From the NCBI RefSeq assembly GCF_964340395.1, contig NC_135569.1, positions 11,865,019 through 11,929,018 on the forward strand: a stretch of 64,000 bases of DNA, written 5' to 3'. Below, piece after piece: positions 33,388-45,104 of this stretch. The stretch comes from Glandiceps talaboti. Taxonomy: Eukaryota > Hemichordata > Enteropneusta > Spengelidae. Within the stretch, counting starts at the first letter, position 1. The number at the start of each line of letters is the position of its first letter. The notes under the pieces were generated by a model that did not search any database, had not been told where the DNA came from, and saw only the letters and a program-made list of their open reading frames with translations. A program made the position numbers and the translations under genes.

Positions 33388-36300
33388 CATACATACATAC
33401 ATACATACATACATACATACATACATACATACATACATACATACATACCACTCGACCTAGCTCTGGATGTATACGATACGAGATTCGACATGTGTCGAAA
33501 CCCCACGACCGTTTTACGGTACCGTCCCAGGCTATTATTTTGAAGAAATAATAGCGCTGGTTTGTGAGAATGGGAAACCCCATAGCATATATTTCCAGAG
33601 CTACACGCCACCCTATTCTCACATTAAATGTACACATATGTCAAGGGTTCATTTCGACATGCTTACCAACCTATCAATGTCGCCCCCATTACACATGTGC
33701 TCCTTCTCTTCATCCCTCATCCCCACCTCCTACACAATGTACATCTTTCGAGGATTGATTCCTTCATTTCATCTACTCATGAGCCTAATCTATTTTTACA
33801 ACAATGACGTCGTTACACATACAAGTTCCTGTTTTTATTTCACAGGTTATATATCTTCTAAGAAACCCCAAAGATGTTGCTTTATCGTTGTATCACTTTC
33901 TTCCTGTGAATGAAGAAGAAACGTTCGTTGAATTCGCTGAGAATTGTCTTAATGGAGAAGGTATTAACCACAGCGAAACAAGTGTTACCAAAACCTTACA
34001 CCATACACAGAGAGGAATCGAGTTTTGGAACACGTGTCATTGTACATTAATTAAAGTGGCACAAGCTGAGTTTATAAACTTTTTATTCAAGTGAAAATAC
34101 TTACATAAAACCTTGATTAAACTATTCTAGTATAATATTAATGTCAATACATGCCTTTTATGCCAGTACTGTTGCCTTCTGGTCTTGTCAGAACACTTGA
34201 TTGCCGTGTATGGATTCTTGGACATTTTTTATACGTATCAAAAAATTACGTCATCGGATTGTTTATATGTTATATCTTAATACCAGGTTTGAGTTTAGGC
34301 AATTGCAAGTGATAGTTACGTATGCTTCAGTAAGTAGAATAAGTTACATTGTACAAGTAACTTTTAAATACACAGCGTACATCTAGCCCCAAAACATATA
34401 AACTCAGCTTATGCCCCTTTAAGCAGATATTGCCAAATTTACAAAACAGTTTTATATCTTGCTTTCTGTAAAACAGGCAACTGAAACAAGCTTGGTAATA
34501 ACTCTCTGGATTTGTGGGCACGATTAAAAACAGTAAATATTAATTTTAACATATTCGTATTTAACCACAGGGCCCAGCGAGCATGTAATTGATTGATCGA
34601 TTGATCGATTTATTGATTGATTTATTATTTGGTTGAATGATGACCGATTGAATGATCATTTTTTTGTGGTGCAGTATAACTTATTTTGTGTATGATATTG
34701 ATGAATTCACTCATTGAGTTTTGTGGTGATATAAAACTTTTTCTTCTTTCCCTGGCCACTTTTCTCTTTTTCAGTTGTATGTAATTCTCTCTTTATTAAC
34801 TAAATAAAGACACCCCATTCATTCTTTTCTCCTCTTATCTAAATTTTAAAAAACCTTGATCAATATCACACACAAAATAAGTTATATTGCACCACAAAAA
34901 TTACGTTATGTATCTCCAGTAAGTAGAATACTGTGAGTACCTTTTAAATATACAGCAAAAACTATGCCCAAATATGTATAAACTATGCCCAAATATGCAT
35001 GTCCAAATACGTATAAACTATGCCCAAATATGTATAAACTATGCCCAAATATGCATGTCCAAATATGTATAAACTATGCCCAAATATGTATAAACTATGC
35101 CCAAATATGTATAAACTATGCCCAAATATGTATGCCCAAATACGTATAAACTATGCCCAAATATGTATAAACTATGCCCAAATATGTATGTCCAAATACG
35201 TATAAACTATGCCCAAATACGTATAAACCATGCCCAAATATGTATAAACTATGCCCAAATATGTATGCCCAAATACGTATAAACTATGCCCAAATACGTA
35301 TAAACTATGCCCAAATATGCATGTCCAAATACGTATAAACTATGCCCAAATATGTATAAACTATGCCCAAATACGTATAAACTATGCCCAAATACGTATA
35401 AACTATATGCCCAAATATGTATAAACTATGCCCAAATATGTATGTCCAAATACGTATACGTATAAACTCAGCGCGTGTCCCTTTAAGCATTGAATACAGT
35501 GAAGATGAAAATGCGTTTTGTTTCTTTTTTCCCGTTTTAGTGGGGTTTGGTTCGTACACTGACAATATTATATCATGGTGGGAGAAGAAAGAATCTTGCA
35601 ACTTTTACCTTCTTAATTTCGAGGATCTTAAGTCGGTAAGTACAACGTCTTACCTCACCATATTTGGCAGTGCGTTGTTGATTGACCAACCAATTAAGCC
35701 ATTTTGAGGCATATGACATACAAAAGCGAAACGGGTTTTAAAAAGTTTAGAAATCAAGGTACCAATAATCATGTGTCGGTTAACTACGTTGTATCTCATT
35801 GGTTCGGCATATATAGATTTACCCCCCAAAACTCAAAGACTGTTACACTTGCAAACTATACGAAACCAAGACTGTAAAGGTGTAGTTTGTATTAGGATTA
35901 AAATTGGAGTGTGAAAAACAGTTATCGGGCACAGAGTTATAGAAAAAGTTACTACACACACACACACACACACACACGCACGCAAGCACGCACACATACA
36001 CACACACACACACACACATAATCCTTATGGCCCCACTGATAATTAGGATAACACTCATGCGAAAACTTGGGATTGAAACCCTGGTTTACAAAATAGTATG
36101 CATAATTTATCAGGTCAACATTCCTTTTTATTCAAGTTTTTAAAATAATCATGTAATTTTCTCTCAAATGTTTTATCTAACAAGGATGTGGACAATGGTA
36201 TCAGGAAGTTGGCCACCGAACTGAATATTACTCTGTCTGACTCTGATGTAGAAACAGTGAAGACACGTTGTTCTATGGAAGCTATGAAAAAGAAAGCAGA

Positions 36301-37705
36301 AGAAATGAGAAATGCTGGCAAAATAACATCAGTTAAAGTTTACAGAAAAGGTAGGAACAAAATTCTGAACAAGAAGTATGTGACAATGTGTTTCCGGTAA
36401 CTTAGGCGAAACAACTCCCAAATGTGTGTTTTTCCGATAACATGGTTTTAGAAAATAGGGTAGGTAGCCCGGGATTTTATTTTATTGTATTTTATGGTTT
36501 AATTGTTTTTATTTTTGAAAAATATTGCTGCGACCCAAAAACAAAGAATTTGCATGAAGCCGATAATTATGCATGACCTATTGTTATCTTACTACACTTC
36601 TATACGATGCGTGATGACTTAGTGTGATTTTAAATTGTTTTGACCAAAGTATCGGAGGTTTGAAGGCTAGTCAATCTTAGAGGACTTGGCACAGTTAGCC
36701 TTGGATCATGGATCGGTGAGCATCTCTCACGACACCCAGCTCCAACTTTGAATGAGGCCGTGAGGCCAAAATCAGCAGGGCTATCACGAATCGAATAAAG
36801 TTTACGTTCAAGTTTTACTCAAAATATAGTCTCGATCGTATACATGTAATTATACTGTTTTCCTCTACTACTTACTTATGATGCTCTCTTACACCACACG
36901 TACGTATTACAAAGGGTTCAGGTGACGTGAAGCTCCTCGGCTTACTTCCCAAGATGCCTTTCGCCATACAACATGTCTCTTTGAACCAGATTTGCAAATT
37001 TTTCATAGCTCCATTTTCAAAGATGCCACACAATGCAGGATTGGTAGAAATGTTTTTTCCGTGTTTCCTAAGGGACGATCACCCAGTGTCACACAAGCAC
37101 AATAAACAAACTTCGTTCGTTTAGGGAGGAGTGGTTCTGACGTCAATGTGATTGCTGAACTTCATTTTCGCACTTCTAACCAAATTTCGAAAACTTTCAC
37201 GCCTTCAACGATAACAAATTCTGTATTTCCTACTGAGATGTTGATAAGTTGATAAAAATTTACTTCTAATGTGATATACAGTGCTTGAGGTTCCGATAGT
37301 ATTTTAATAATGCCATGTATACCATCATGTTTTTATATTGCATTTATCGCAGTGGTGTAAACCGCTACATTTTTCATCATGGTCTACCTCATATATAAAC
37401 ATGTCGATATCGCACTTGAGGGAGGGAGAGGTACTCTTACTTAGTAATCTATACCAACTTATTGAGCTTGTTGCGACAATGTGTGTCTGCGATCATCCCT
37501 AAGCATAAGAAATTCAGCCTAGATTAAATCTTTGTCCCCTTGAATGTTAAATAAGTTTAATTGTTAAAATCTGAAATGTCTTTCTTCCTTATTTTCAGGA
37601 GTGTCAGGTGGTTGGAAAAGCGCCTTCACAGTTGCCCTCAGTGAGAAGTTTGATAAAGTATTTGCTGATAAATTAGATCATTTGAATATAAAATTTACAT
37701 ATTGA
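30324..37705 (+). CDS. SULT: Cytosolic sulfotransferase (SULT family), gene A
   Basis: The product is predicted to transfer sulfate from PAPS to a hydroxyl or amine of a small molecule in the cytosol. The substrate is unknown. Exons are 30324-30483, 32342-32455, 32829-32941, 33846-33960, 35541-35635, 36185-36350 and 37599-37705 (870 nt, 289 residues, usual SULT length). Motifs: 5'-PAPS loop YPRTGSHW at 50-57 (family consensus YPKSGTTW); RRIIGTH at 107-113 with the expected catalytic His113 but Gly where K-T-H enzymes have Lys; 3'-phosphate site RNPKDVALS at 135-143; YLLNFEDLK; and C-terminal RKGVSGGWK at 253-261, matching RKGxxGxWK. There is no signal peptide or membrane segment. AATAAA is at 37803-37808. 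Introns 1, 3, 4 and 6 are loaded with repeats. It is the first of three tandem copies. Confidence 0.94.
30549..30709. repeat. Inverted-repeat element AGTCTTGCTGCTAGACG (copy 2)
   Basis: This is the same element as 5664-5815 but inverted, in sulfotransferase A intron 1, only about 65 bp after the exon-1 donor. Its ends are AGTCTATCAGCTAGCCC and, in reverse complement, AGTCTTGCTGCTAGACGTTC. Confidence 0.75.
30959..31515. repeat. TIR element with internal (GATC)n/(GGTT)n expansion
   Basis: The left end GGATCGGCAGGAATGTAATT and the right end AATTACATGCCTGCTGATCC are inverted. Next to the left end the ATTGATTGATCGAT of the family has grown into (GATC)n, (GATT)n and (GGTT)n at about 30991-31145. 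A second copy with almost no expansion lies at about 34563-34845 in intron 4 of the same gene (shared TTTGTGGTGATATAAAAC and TTCTTCTTTCCCTGGC). Confidence 0.75.
31795..32118. repeat. 52-55-bp minisatellite with TTAGTTGCTAGGCAACTA palindromes
   Basis: About six units of TATAGGGGTTGGACTCTATT-AGTTGCTAGGCAACTACCTC-TAATCCCTGT run through sulfotransferase A intron 1. Each unit carries the near-palindrome GTTGCTAGGCAAC, one base from an ideal RFX X-box (GTNRCC-RGYAAC). The later units are nearly identical. Confidence 0.88.
33125..33450. repeat. (CATA)n/(CA)n microsatellite in sulfotransferase A intron 3
   Basis: About 325 bp of CATA units include a CATG patch at 33261-33290 and a CA run at 33366-33390. 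The open frames across it in both directions are spurious. Confidence 0.95.
34049..34425. repeat. MITE with TIR TTAAAGTGGCACAAGCTGAG (full copy, sulfotransferase A intron 4)
   Basis: The left end ATTAAAGTGGCACAAGCTGA is mirrored by the right end AAACTCAGCTTATGCCCCTT. Relatives: 42412-42752 (full, gene B intron 5), 40319-40570 (left end), 57923-57995 (left end), about 57060-57237 (inverted) and a fragment near 9677. A right end at 35464-35487 follows the satellite at 34935-35465. Confidence 0.85.
34935..35465. repeat. Satellite of ATGCCCAAATATGTATAAACT units
   Basis: About 530 bp of 21-bp units (ATGCCCAAATA(T/C)GTATAAACT) are interspersed with shorter 14-15-bp units (ATGTCCAAATACGTA). It lies immediately inside the right end of a MITE of the GGCACAAGCTGAG family (35464-35487) and looks like an expansion of that MITE's own subterminal sequence (compare TAGCCCCAAAACATATAAAC at 34386-34405). 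Confidence 0.85.
37071..37390 (+). repeat. Interspersed repeat shared with 7068-7385 (gene A intron 6)
   Basis: This is the same orientation and sequence as the element at 7068-7385 with small indels. It is non-coding. Confidence 0.75.
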
Positions 37706-37809
37706 TATGGCTGACGTAATTGTGTTGTCACGTGTGTGATTTTGTGGACTTTATGTTGATTCTCACTTGTACAGTGTCGTTTGCAAAGATAATTTGGTTG
37801 TCAATAAAT

Positions 37810-39035
37810 GAATACATATTGCATAAAATGTATACAGTTCTACCTAGCAACTACGACCATGCCCACAGCAACAGCGAACTGAGCGAGCTGTGTGTACCGG
37901 TATATCCGTTTTGACAGGATATGCAAAGTGTGTGAATATTTAAGAAACTGACAGTGTACATCAGAATACCAGCAAGTAAGACTACGTATTCAGCGTAAAG
38001 AACGAACATTCAATATAATTTGGTACATATACTTCAAATATAACAAAGCGCGTATGTTCTGAAAAGCTTATTGATGTAACTGTTTTAATGGGTCATTTGC
38101 ATAATTTATGATTTTCAGTAATCAGGCCATATCATAGAGACATCAAATTCAATGTAATTTACTGCATACACCAACCATAAGTCCCTCTGTTCTCACGGCT
38201 AAGCCGCTCGGCATACATAGAAAGATTGGGGACGATAGTCACGAGTCTGGCAGCGAGACTATCCCCCGGGCTGCATCACATCATGCATATCACGGATTAT
38301 CGTAAGAGAAAAATCTCTCGGAAAATCTTGGGGAAAATCTTCCAGATATTTACCTTTTATTCTGTTGCTGTGAAGATTTTTCTAAAGCATGGCGACGTTT
38401 CCTATTTTAGCGGCCCACGATTAGGGAATTATCATGATATGAAAATTGACCCATGTTTAGGGATTTGTTCGTGAAAAAGTGACCCATTTTGGCGGCACAT
38501 ACCCGTACACTTTTCTATGGGAGTATCCCCGGGTATACCAGCATAATCTTGTTCACTTTATAGAAAGCCACCCACCATCACAACCTTTATATAATGTCAT
38601 ACCACTGAGTATACCAACATTCGTCAATTGTATATTATATTGTTTATTGAAATTGTTTATTGAACAACAAGGATACCTGATGTAGTTTGTTTACGTTTTG
38701 CAATTTCTTCATTTCAATAACCTTTCACAAAATTATTGTGTTGTGACACATTTTACTAAAGGAACAACAACAACAACAACAACAACAACAAGTAAAATGA
38801 AATGAAACACCAGGGAATGAAAGATGGCACCATGCTAAACAGAAAAAAACTCACCACATGTAGGTAGTTTTAACACAGCTTGAGACAACGTAACTCAATA
38901 GGTTGAGAGAATTCAGTTGTATTATGCAAATTTTTGACGTCATATGATAAAATCCCTGCGCTACTAATAGAACTCATCATTGCCTTGATAATCCCATATA
39001 AGCTTATGAGAGTATGGCATATGATCTCCAGCAAA
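37810..39035. other. Intergenic between sulfotransferases A and B
   Basis: No gene is seen. An (AAC)n run lies at about 38766-38793. The remainder is unassigned. Confidence 0.5.
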
Positions 39036-39040
39036 AGAAA

Positions 39041-39078
39041 ACACGTGACTCTGGGGGTACCCTGAATTCAATGTGATA
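39041..39078 (+). promoter_or_regulatory. CACGTG-containing proximal promoter of sulfotransferase B
   Basis: ACACGTGACTCTGGGGGTAC followed by CCTGAATT directly precedes the ATG (CACGTG at 39042-39047). It is conserved with the blocks before genes A and C, whereas sequence further upstream is not evidently alike. Confidence 0.6.
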
Positions 39079-42000
39079 ATGGCGTCAGCTTCGACTGAAA
39101 ATATCGGTAAACTGGATTGTTTTCGTTACGATGGCGTACCGATGCCTTCGCTCTTTTTAAGCGCAAGCAACATCGATGCCTTAAAGACGTTTGAAGTCCG
39201 TGACGACGATGTGTGGGTTGTGTCTTACCCAAGAACAGGTCAGTAGGTTTTCTTGTCCACACTTCGGCAAATGAAGGCATATATGTCTGTACGACTTCGC
39301 GAATGTTTTCACCATCGTGTATGTGTACCCGATACAAACAACGCCATTTGATTACCTACCGATGCTCTCCTTACATGACCCATTTACTTCAAATCTTAAA
39401 AAATTCAGTTACAGGTCATAGTAATTCTCAGTAATTTCAATTACAGTGACACGAGGTTTTAATAAACACAGGGAAATATAGTCCTGCTTGCATTCTGACA
39501 ATTGTCCCTCCAGAGCCAGGGTTGTGTCAGTAATATAGACCCGTGCACCGTCTGCGAGCAGGACTAAGGGAATTAAATAGAACAACCCCAGCTCCATAGA
39601 CTTATATGTCAGTAAATAATGTGAAGGAAAAACTCGGTCTTACAGTGCTACGGAAAGCCCTTAAGAGTTTATCGATACAGAACTTTCGACTATACATAGA
39701 ATTCATACTCCAAAACCATAAAATCCTCATGGCACAAGTGACCCTTGATCCAGAGGTGACCCCACCACATACAAGGAAAACAATTAATCGTCTGTGACCT
39801 CAAAAACTCGGTTTAGCAGGAATATGGAAAGCCCTTGAGAATTTACCGATACAAAATTTTCGACTAATTCATGCTCCAAAACTAATCGTCATGGCACAAG
39901 TAACCAGTGACCCAGAGTTGACCCCATCACAGACAAGTAAAAAACAGTTGTCTGTGACCTCACATGCCTCACGTGATATTTCATTGACACTCTTGAGAAT
40001 CGACAAAAAACTAGATTTTGTATGTATCGTTCAGCCCTGCAGCTGCAATTATAACTACTGCAAATGTTGTTCCTTTTGTTCATATAATGATGTACTTACT
40101 ACAGTGTGATCACCCTGTGATCAACTGCTACTATAAGCACCCCTCAAATTGACATGATTTCCCCCCAAGTAAACAAGTTTGGGATTACAGGAGTTAACTA
40201 GGTCATACAAGGTGTGGTCGGGTAGTCAAAAGACACAGCTCTCGTTTGTTTGACATACCTTCCTCACGTGACATTGTGTAAGCTTCACAACCTCAATAAA
40301 GTATGGACGTCTACGCATTCATTAAAGGGGCACAAGCTGAGTTTATAAGTTTTTGGGTGTAAGCTTACTTTTTGCTGTAGATTAAACTATACATTCTTGT
40401 ATTAAACGTTACTGAAGCATTTTAACCACAGTTTGTTACTGGCAGAACTAAAACTTTGTATTAAGGAATATACTGCATAATCATCCAATGACGTAATTTG
40501 TCATGTATAATCATCCAATGACGTAATTTGTCATGCATAATCATCCAATGACGTAATTTGTCATGCGCAATAAAAAATATCTTAAATACAAAAAAAAACA
40601 AAAAACAGCAACAATACAGAAGTAGTACAGCAACAAGCTGAAATCGTAATCACTTTGGGGTTGCTGATTTTTGGGTGCGAACCCAAAAATTAATTTGTGT
40701 TATACCATATTATGTGCACAGCTACATATAACACAGATCTGTTTACCCACTGACAATTCAATATTGTTTGGGTATACAATGTGTATACGTCATGAGCATT
40801 TGTCATCCTATCCTAATTCAAGATACCATTTTTTCCCGAATTTTAGGTAGTCACTGGGTGAGAAATGTCATATACAATATAGTGAACTGTGACAAACCCG
40901 AAGTAGCCCTACCTATGGACGACTTGGCTCCATTTGCAGAATGTAACATATTTACAACAGGTAACAATAATTCATATAATAAGTTCACAGCAGGAGGCTA
41001 GGATGCACTGTTTCGAAATTAAATTTTGAAATACAACTTGTAGCCGGACTGCATCATAATTCGTTTGTTCATCAGACTCCAAAGTACAAATACGAGGCCA
41101 CAGCGCCCTCTTTGATCGTTACCTGCTACGGGCATGCCATTTCAATCAAACAGCTTGTGACTAAGATATGCTTGAGATTCTTGAATACTAATTAGACTAA
41201 TTACCATAATCATTTACTTTTGACAATTTCAAGTTTTCACGTTGTACAACTGTACTAGTAACACACAACAAACTGACATCTGTAATTGTCTTGCAGGACA
41301 ACCTCGACATGTCGAACTTACAGCAGCCCCTAGATCAGAACGTCGAATTATAGGTAGCCATTTCCAGACACATATGTTACCACGGGAACTATTTGAACGG
41401 AAAGGGAAGGTAGTATACTCAAGAGATAGTTACCTAGAAACTGTAAGGCTAATTCTTACAAATTTAGTCCTAAATTTATGGAACTCTTCTCCTTTGTCTG
41501 TAGTATATATATCCAGTGTTTTGTTTCAAACATGTTCCTGGTAATAAATGTATTTTTAAGAGACACTACGTACGTGTAGAATGAAATATTCGCCATTGGT
41601 GGCATTCTTGTCAAAAAGTACATCTTTCGGGAGTGATCCCAATGTGTGACCGACTCCTGACCATATTTCAAACAAAGACAATGTCATTGCACAATTTCCT
41701 GTCTTTTATTTCACAGGTTATATATCTTCTAAGAAATCCAAAGGATACAGCATTGTCTTATTATCACTTTCTACCTTTGAAAGAAGAAGATTCATTTCGA
41801 GAATTTGCTGAGAATTTTCTTGATGGTGAAGGTATGTGTTTGCATAGTTTATTTACATTTCACGATAGTTGACTTTCCATCGTCGTATATACTAGTATAC
41901 CTTCACATTATTTTCTTTCCAGTGCCGTTCGGTTCGTACACTGACAATATTATATCATGGTGGAAAAAGAAAGATCTGTGCAACTTTTACCTTCTTCATT

Positions 42001-43431
42001 TTGAAGAGCTAAAACTGGTGAGTACACTTTCTCCCAAATTTTAGTCCAGAGATTGAAAAAAGTACTGAAGCAAACAACGTTTAAGTCCTTCAAAATGAAC
42101 TTCAGGTATAACCCCCACATAGTACGTGAATAAGTTAATTCATAAAGAATACCCTTTCTTCCTTTATTTAGTTTATATGTTCATAAAAGTAGTTGAAGAC
42201 GTTGGAGAAACTTTAGTGTATGAATGATTCCAAAATGACTCCAAAAGACCCAAGGTGTCATCATCTTGCAACTTATTCACCAATCAGAGAGCTCCTTTGA
42301 CACCATGGTCCAACTGCTCTGGGGAATCTATGTTTAGTTTTGCATATACAATACTAACCTAAGATTTGCATGTAATTTACATAATATATCATCCAACCAT
42401 TAAGAATAGTCATTAAAGTGTCACAGAGTTCTCAAGTGAAAATACCAACATAAAACCACAATTAAACTACTTTAGTGTAATGTTATTGACAATGCATGCC
42501 TTCTATATCATTACAGTTGTCTTCTGGCAAGTGTTAGAAAAGTTGATTGCATAGTAGGGAGTTCATAGACGTATTTTGATGCGTATGGTAAATTACGTCA
42601 TCGGATCGATGATTTGATATATCTTAATACAAGGACTGAGTTCAATCAATTGCAATCAATGTTTGAATACATAGAATATTGCGAGTACCTTTTTAATATA
42701 CAGCAAATAAATATACCTCAAACTGTAACAACACAGCTTGTGCCCCTTTAAAGTTTCTCTACATTATGTCTTCAAGGATATGGACAATGGTATCAGGGAG
42801 TTGGCAGCCGAACTGAATATTACTCTGTCTGATTCTGATGTAGAAACAGTGAAGACACGTTGTTCTATTGAAGCTATGAAAAAGAAAGCAGAAGAAATGA
42901 GAAATGCTGGCAAATTAAAATCTGTTAAAGTGTACAGAAAAGGTAAGCAGGAAGTTCGGTACCATTGTATACAAACTTGGACAGGAAGCCTTAGCATGAG
43001 ATCAATGGATGTATACATGGTTTAGGATCATGGTATAAGAGTTGTTTCACAGTGCCAGAGATTATTAGCTGCGTGCTTAGGGGAACCGGAAGAGTCGTTT
43101 TCACCAACCCTGCATCGCAACGACCTCTCGAAAACAGAGTACATATAAGATCTGAACAGACCTGGTGCTTTAAAAAAAGTCTCGCGATGAACTTTCTGTG
43201 TTTCTAAAGCACAAGAAATGCAGCTGAGATGAAGTTAGCCTCATCATTGTCCCCCAGTTATTTATAGTCGAAATATCAAAGTATTATCTGTAATCTAAGT
43301 TTGTCTTTCTTCCTTTTCTTTCAGGAGTGCCAGGTGGTTGGAAAAGTGCCTTCACAGTTGCCCTCAGTGAGAAGTTTGACAAAGTGTTTGCTGATAGATT
43401 AGATCATTTGAATATCAAATTTACATATTGA
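39079..43431 (+). CDS. SULT: Cytosolic sulfotransferase (SULT family), gene B
   Basis: This is the second tandem PAPS-dependent sulfotransferase. Exons are 39079-39238, 40847-40960, 41297-41409, 41717-41831, 41923-42017, 42777-42942 and 43325-43431 (870 nt, 289 residues), with lengths and phases identical to gene A. Motifs: YPRTGSHW at 50-57, RRIIGSH ending at His113, RNPKDTALS at 135-143, YLLHFEELK and RKGVPGGWK. The main divergence from A is around residues 20-30 (MPSLFLSASN), in exon 2 (ECNIFTTG), after the active-site His (FQTHMLPRE) and after the 3'-phosphate site (YYHFLPLKEEDSFRE). These lie in or near loops that shape substrate choice in SULTs, so substrates may differ. It is shorter than A because its introns carry fewer repeats. 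No clear AATAAA is seen close downstream. Confidence 0.94.
40319..40570. repeat. GGCACAAGCTGAG MITE, left part, with three TGACGTAA tandem units
   Basis: It begins TTAAAGGGGCACAAGCTGAG. At 40479-40565 three near-perfect units of about 30 bp (TAATCATCCAATGACGTAAT-TTGTCATGCA) are tandemly repeated. Single versions (ATTACGTCATCGGAT, reverse sense) occur in the other copies, so the array arose inside the element. TGACGTAA is a CRE/ATF-type site. Sulfotransferase B intron 1. Confidence 0.75.
42412..42752. repeat. GGCACAAGCTGAG-family MITE (full copy, gene B intron 5)
   Basis: It begins TCATTAAAGTGTCACAGAGT and ends ACACAGCTTGTGCCCCTTTA. It aligns over its full length with 34049-34425 (shared ATTACGTCATCGGAT and TGATATATCTTAATAC) and ends only about 25 bp before the acceptor of exon 6. 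Confidence 0.8.
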
Positions 43432-43696
43432 TATGAATAATACAAGTACAAATGTAATCAACAAACCTTCTCTATGCAAATACATGATTTCAAATACTAA
43501 TTGGCAAGGTTTAGTTTACACTGGACAGACTTAAGTCTTTCCTACGTTTTGCAGTGCTGCTGTGATGAGACACCTCTGTTTGTGTAATAAGCACTTAGTT
43601 CTTTTAACTTAAATATTGGACACAAGAAGCTATAGAGAGAGTTATGTCTTGATTGACGAGAAAAATTTTGACAGTGCAAATACAATCTAGGTTTTT

Positions 43697-43743
43697 TAGC
43701 ACAACTGAACTGAGGTTCAGTAGTGCTATAGGGATCGCCCGGC

Positions 43744-43808
<65 letters not shown>

Positions 43809-45104
43809 CAACTTAAAGTCAAAAACCGCTGAACCGATTGCCATGATATTTGGTGGGTCCATTACCTTGGGTGTCTAGTTGGGAAATTGTTCAAATCAAA
43901 ATGATCGCATCACAGGTGTGTGATTTGGGTAAAAAAATGTGATTTTTAGTAAAAACAACTTAAACTCAGAAACTACTGGGCAGATTGGTGCAAACTTTGG
44001 TGGGAACATTGTTAAGGGAGGGGGGGGGGTAAAGTAAGATTTGTTCATGACGTGATGATTCCATCAGTGATATGCAAATTAGGGCTAAAAATGGGTCTTT
44101 TTGGTCAAAAATCTATAATTCCAAAACTACTTAGCAGATTGGGCTGAAATTTAATGGGAATGCATCTAGGGATGTATGGACGAAGAAATATTAAGCATAC
44201 AATGATTCCATGAGTGATATGCAAATTAGGTGTAAAAATGTTCATTTTTGGTCAAAAACTTATATCTCAAAAAGTACTTGGTCACGGGCCGAGTCTGAAA
44301 CTTGGTGAGATGTTTCTGAAAGTGTTATTTTGCAGATTTTCTTGAAAACATTTTGAGAAAATTGGCCCTATCGACCATGACCACGCCCTTAGCAACAACC
44401 ACATGGCAGTATATTCTGGTCAAATAACAACATCATCTGGTAGGCAAATGAGTAAACATTCAAAAATGTATGCAAATACCCTAGCAACCATGACCACGCC
44501 AATAGCAACAGTCAAACGGTCGTGTATTTCACAAAGATAACAACAGGGATTAATAGACAATTGAATAAACATTCAAAAAATGTATGTAAATTTGCCTAGC
44601 AACAAGACCACGCCCATAGCAACAGCCAAATGATCATGTATATTGCAAAGATAACAACAGGAATAGAAAGACAAATGAATAAACATTCAAAAATGTATGC
44701 AAATGTGCCTAGCAACAAGACCACGCCCATAGTAACAGCCAAATAATCACATATATTGCAAAGATAACAACAGGAATAGAAAGACAAATGAATAAACATT
44801 CAAAAATGTATGTAAATATGCCTAGCAACAAGACCACGCCCATAGCAACAGCCAAATGATCACGTATATTGCAAAGATAATATCAGGAATTCATACACAA
44901 GTGAACAAAAACATTAAAAATGTATGCAAATATATCTAACAACATGACCACGCCCATAGCAACAGCCAAATGATAGCATATATCGTAAAGATAGCAACAT
45001 GGTTGGATAGGCTACTGGATAGTCATTCAACAAATGAACACCTATTGTTAGCATAGACTACCATATGGATAAACATTTTTTTTAAAAACTGTACAGTTGT
45101 GCTA
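43697..45104. repeat. 1.4-kb element with TIR TAGCACAACTGAAC and an internal ~113-bp tandem array
   Basis: The left end TAGCACAACTGAAC and the right end GTACAGTTGTGCTA are inverted with one mismatch. The interior runs (GT)n at 43747-43804, two or three diverged ~130-bp units with GATTCCAT(C/G)AGTGATATGC and AATTAGG, then about six units of 112-115 bp (44370-45050) with CTAGCAACAAGACCACGCCC and ATAGCAACAGCCAAATGAT. There is no coding sequence. It is probably a non-autonomous DNA element between genes B and C. Confidence 0.65.
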
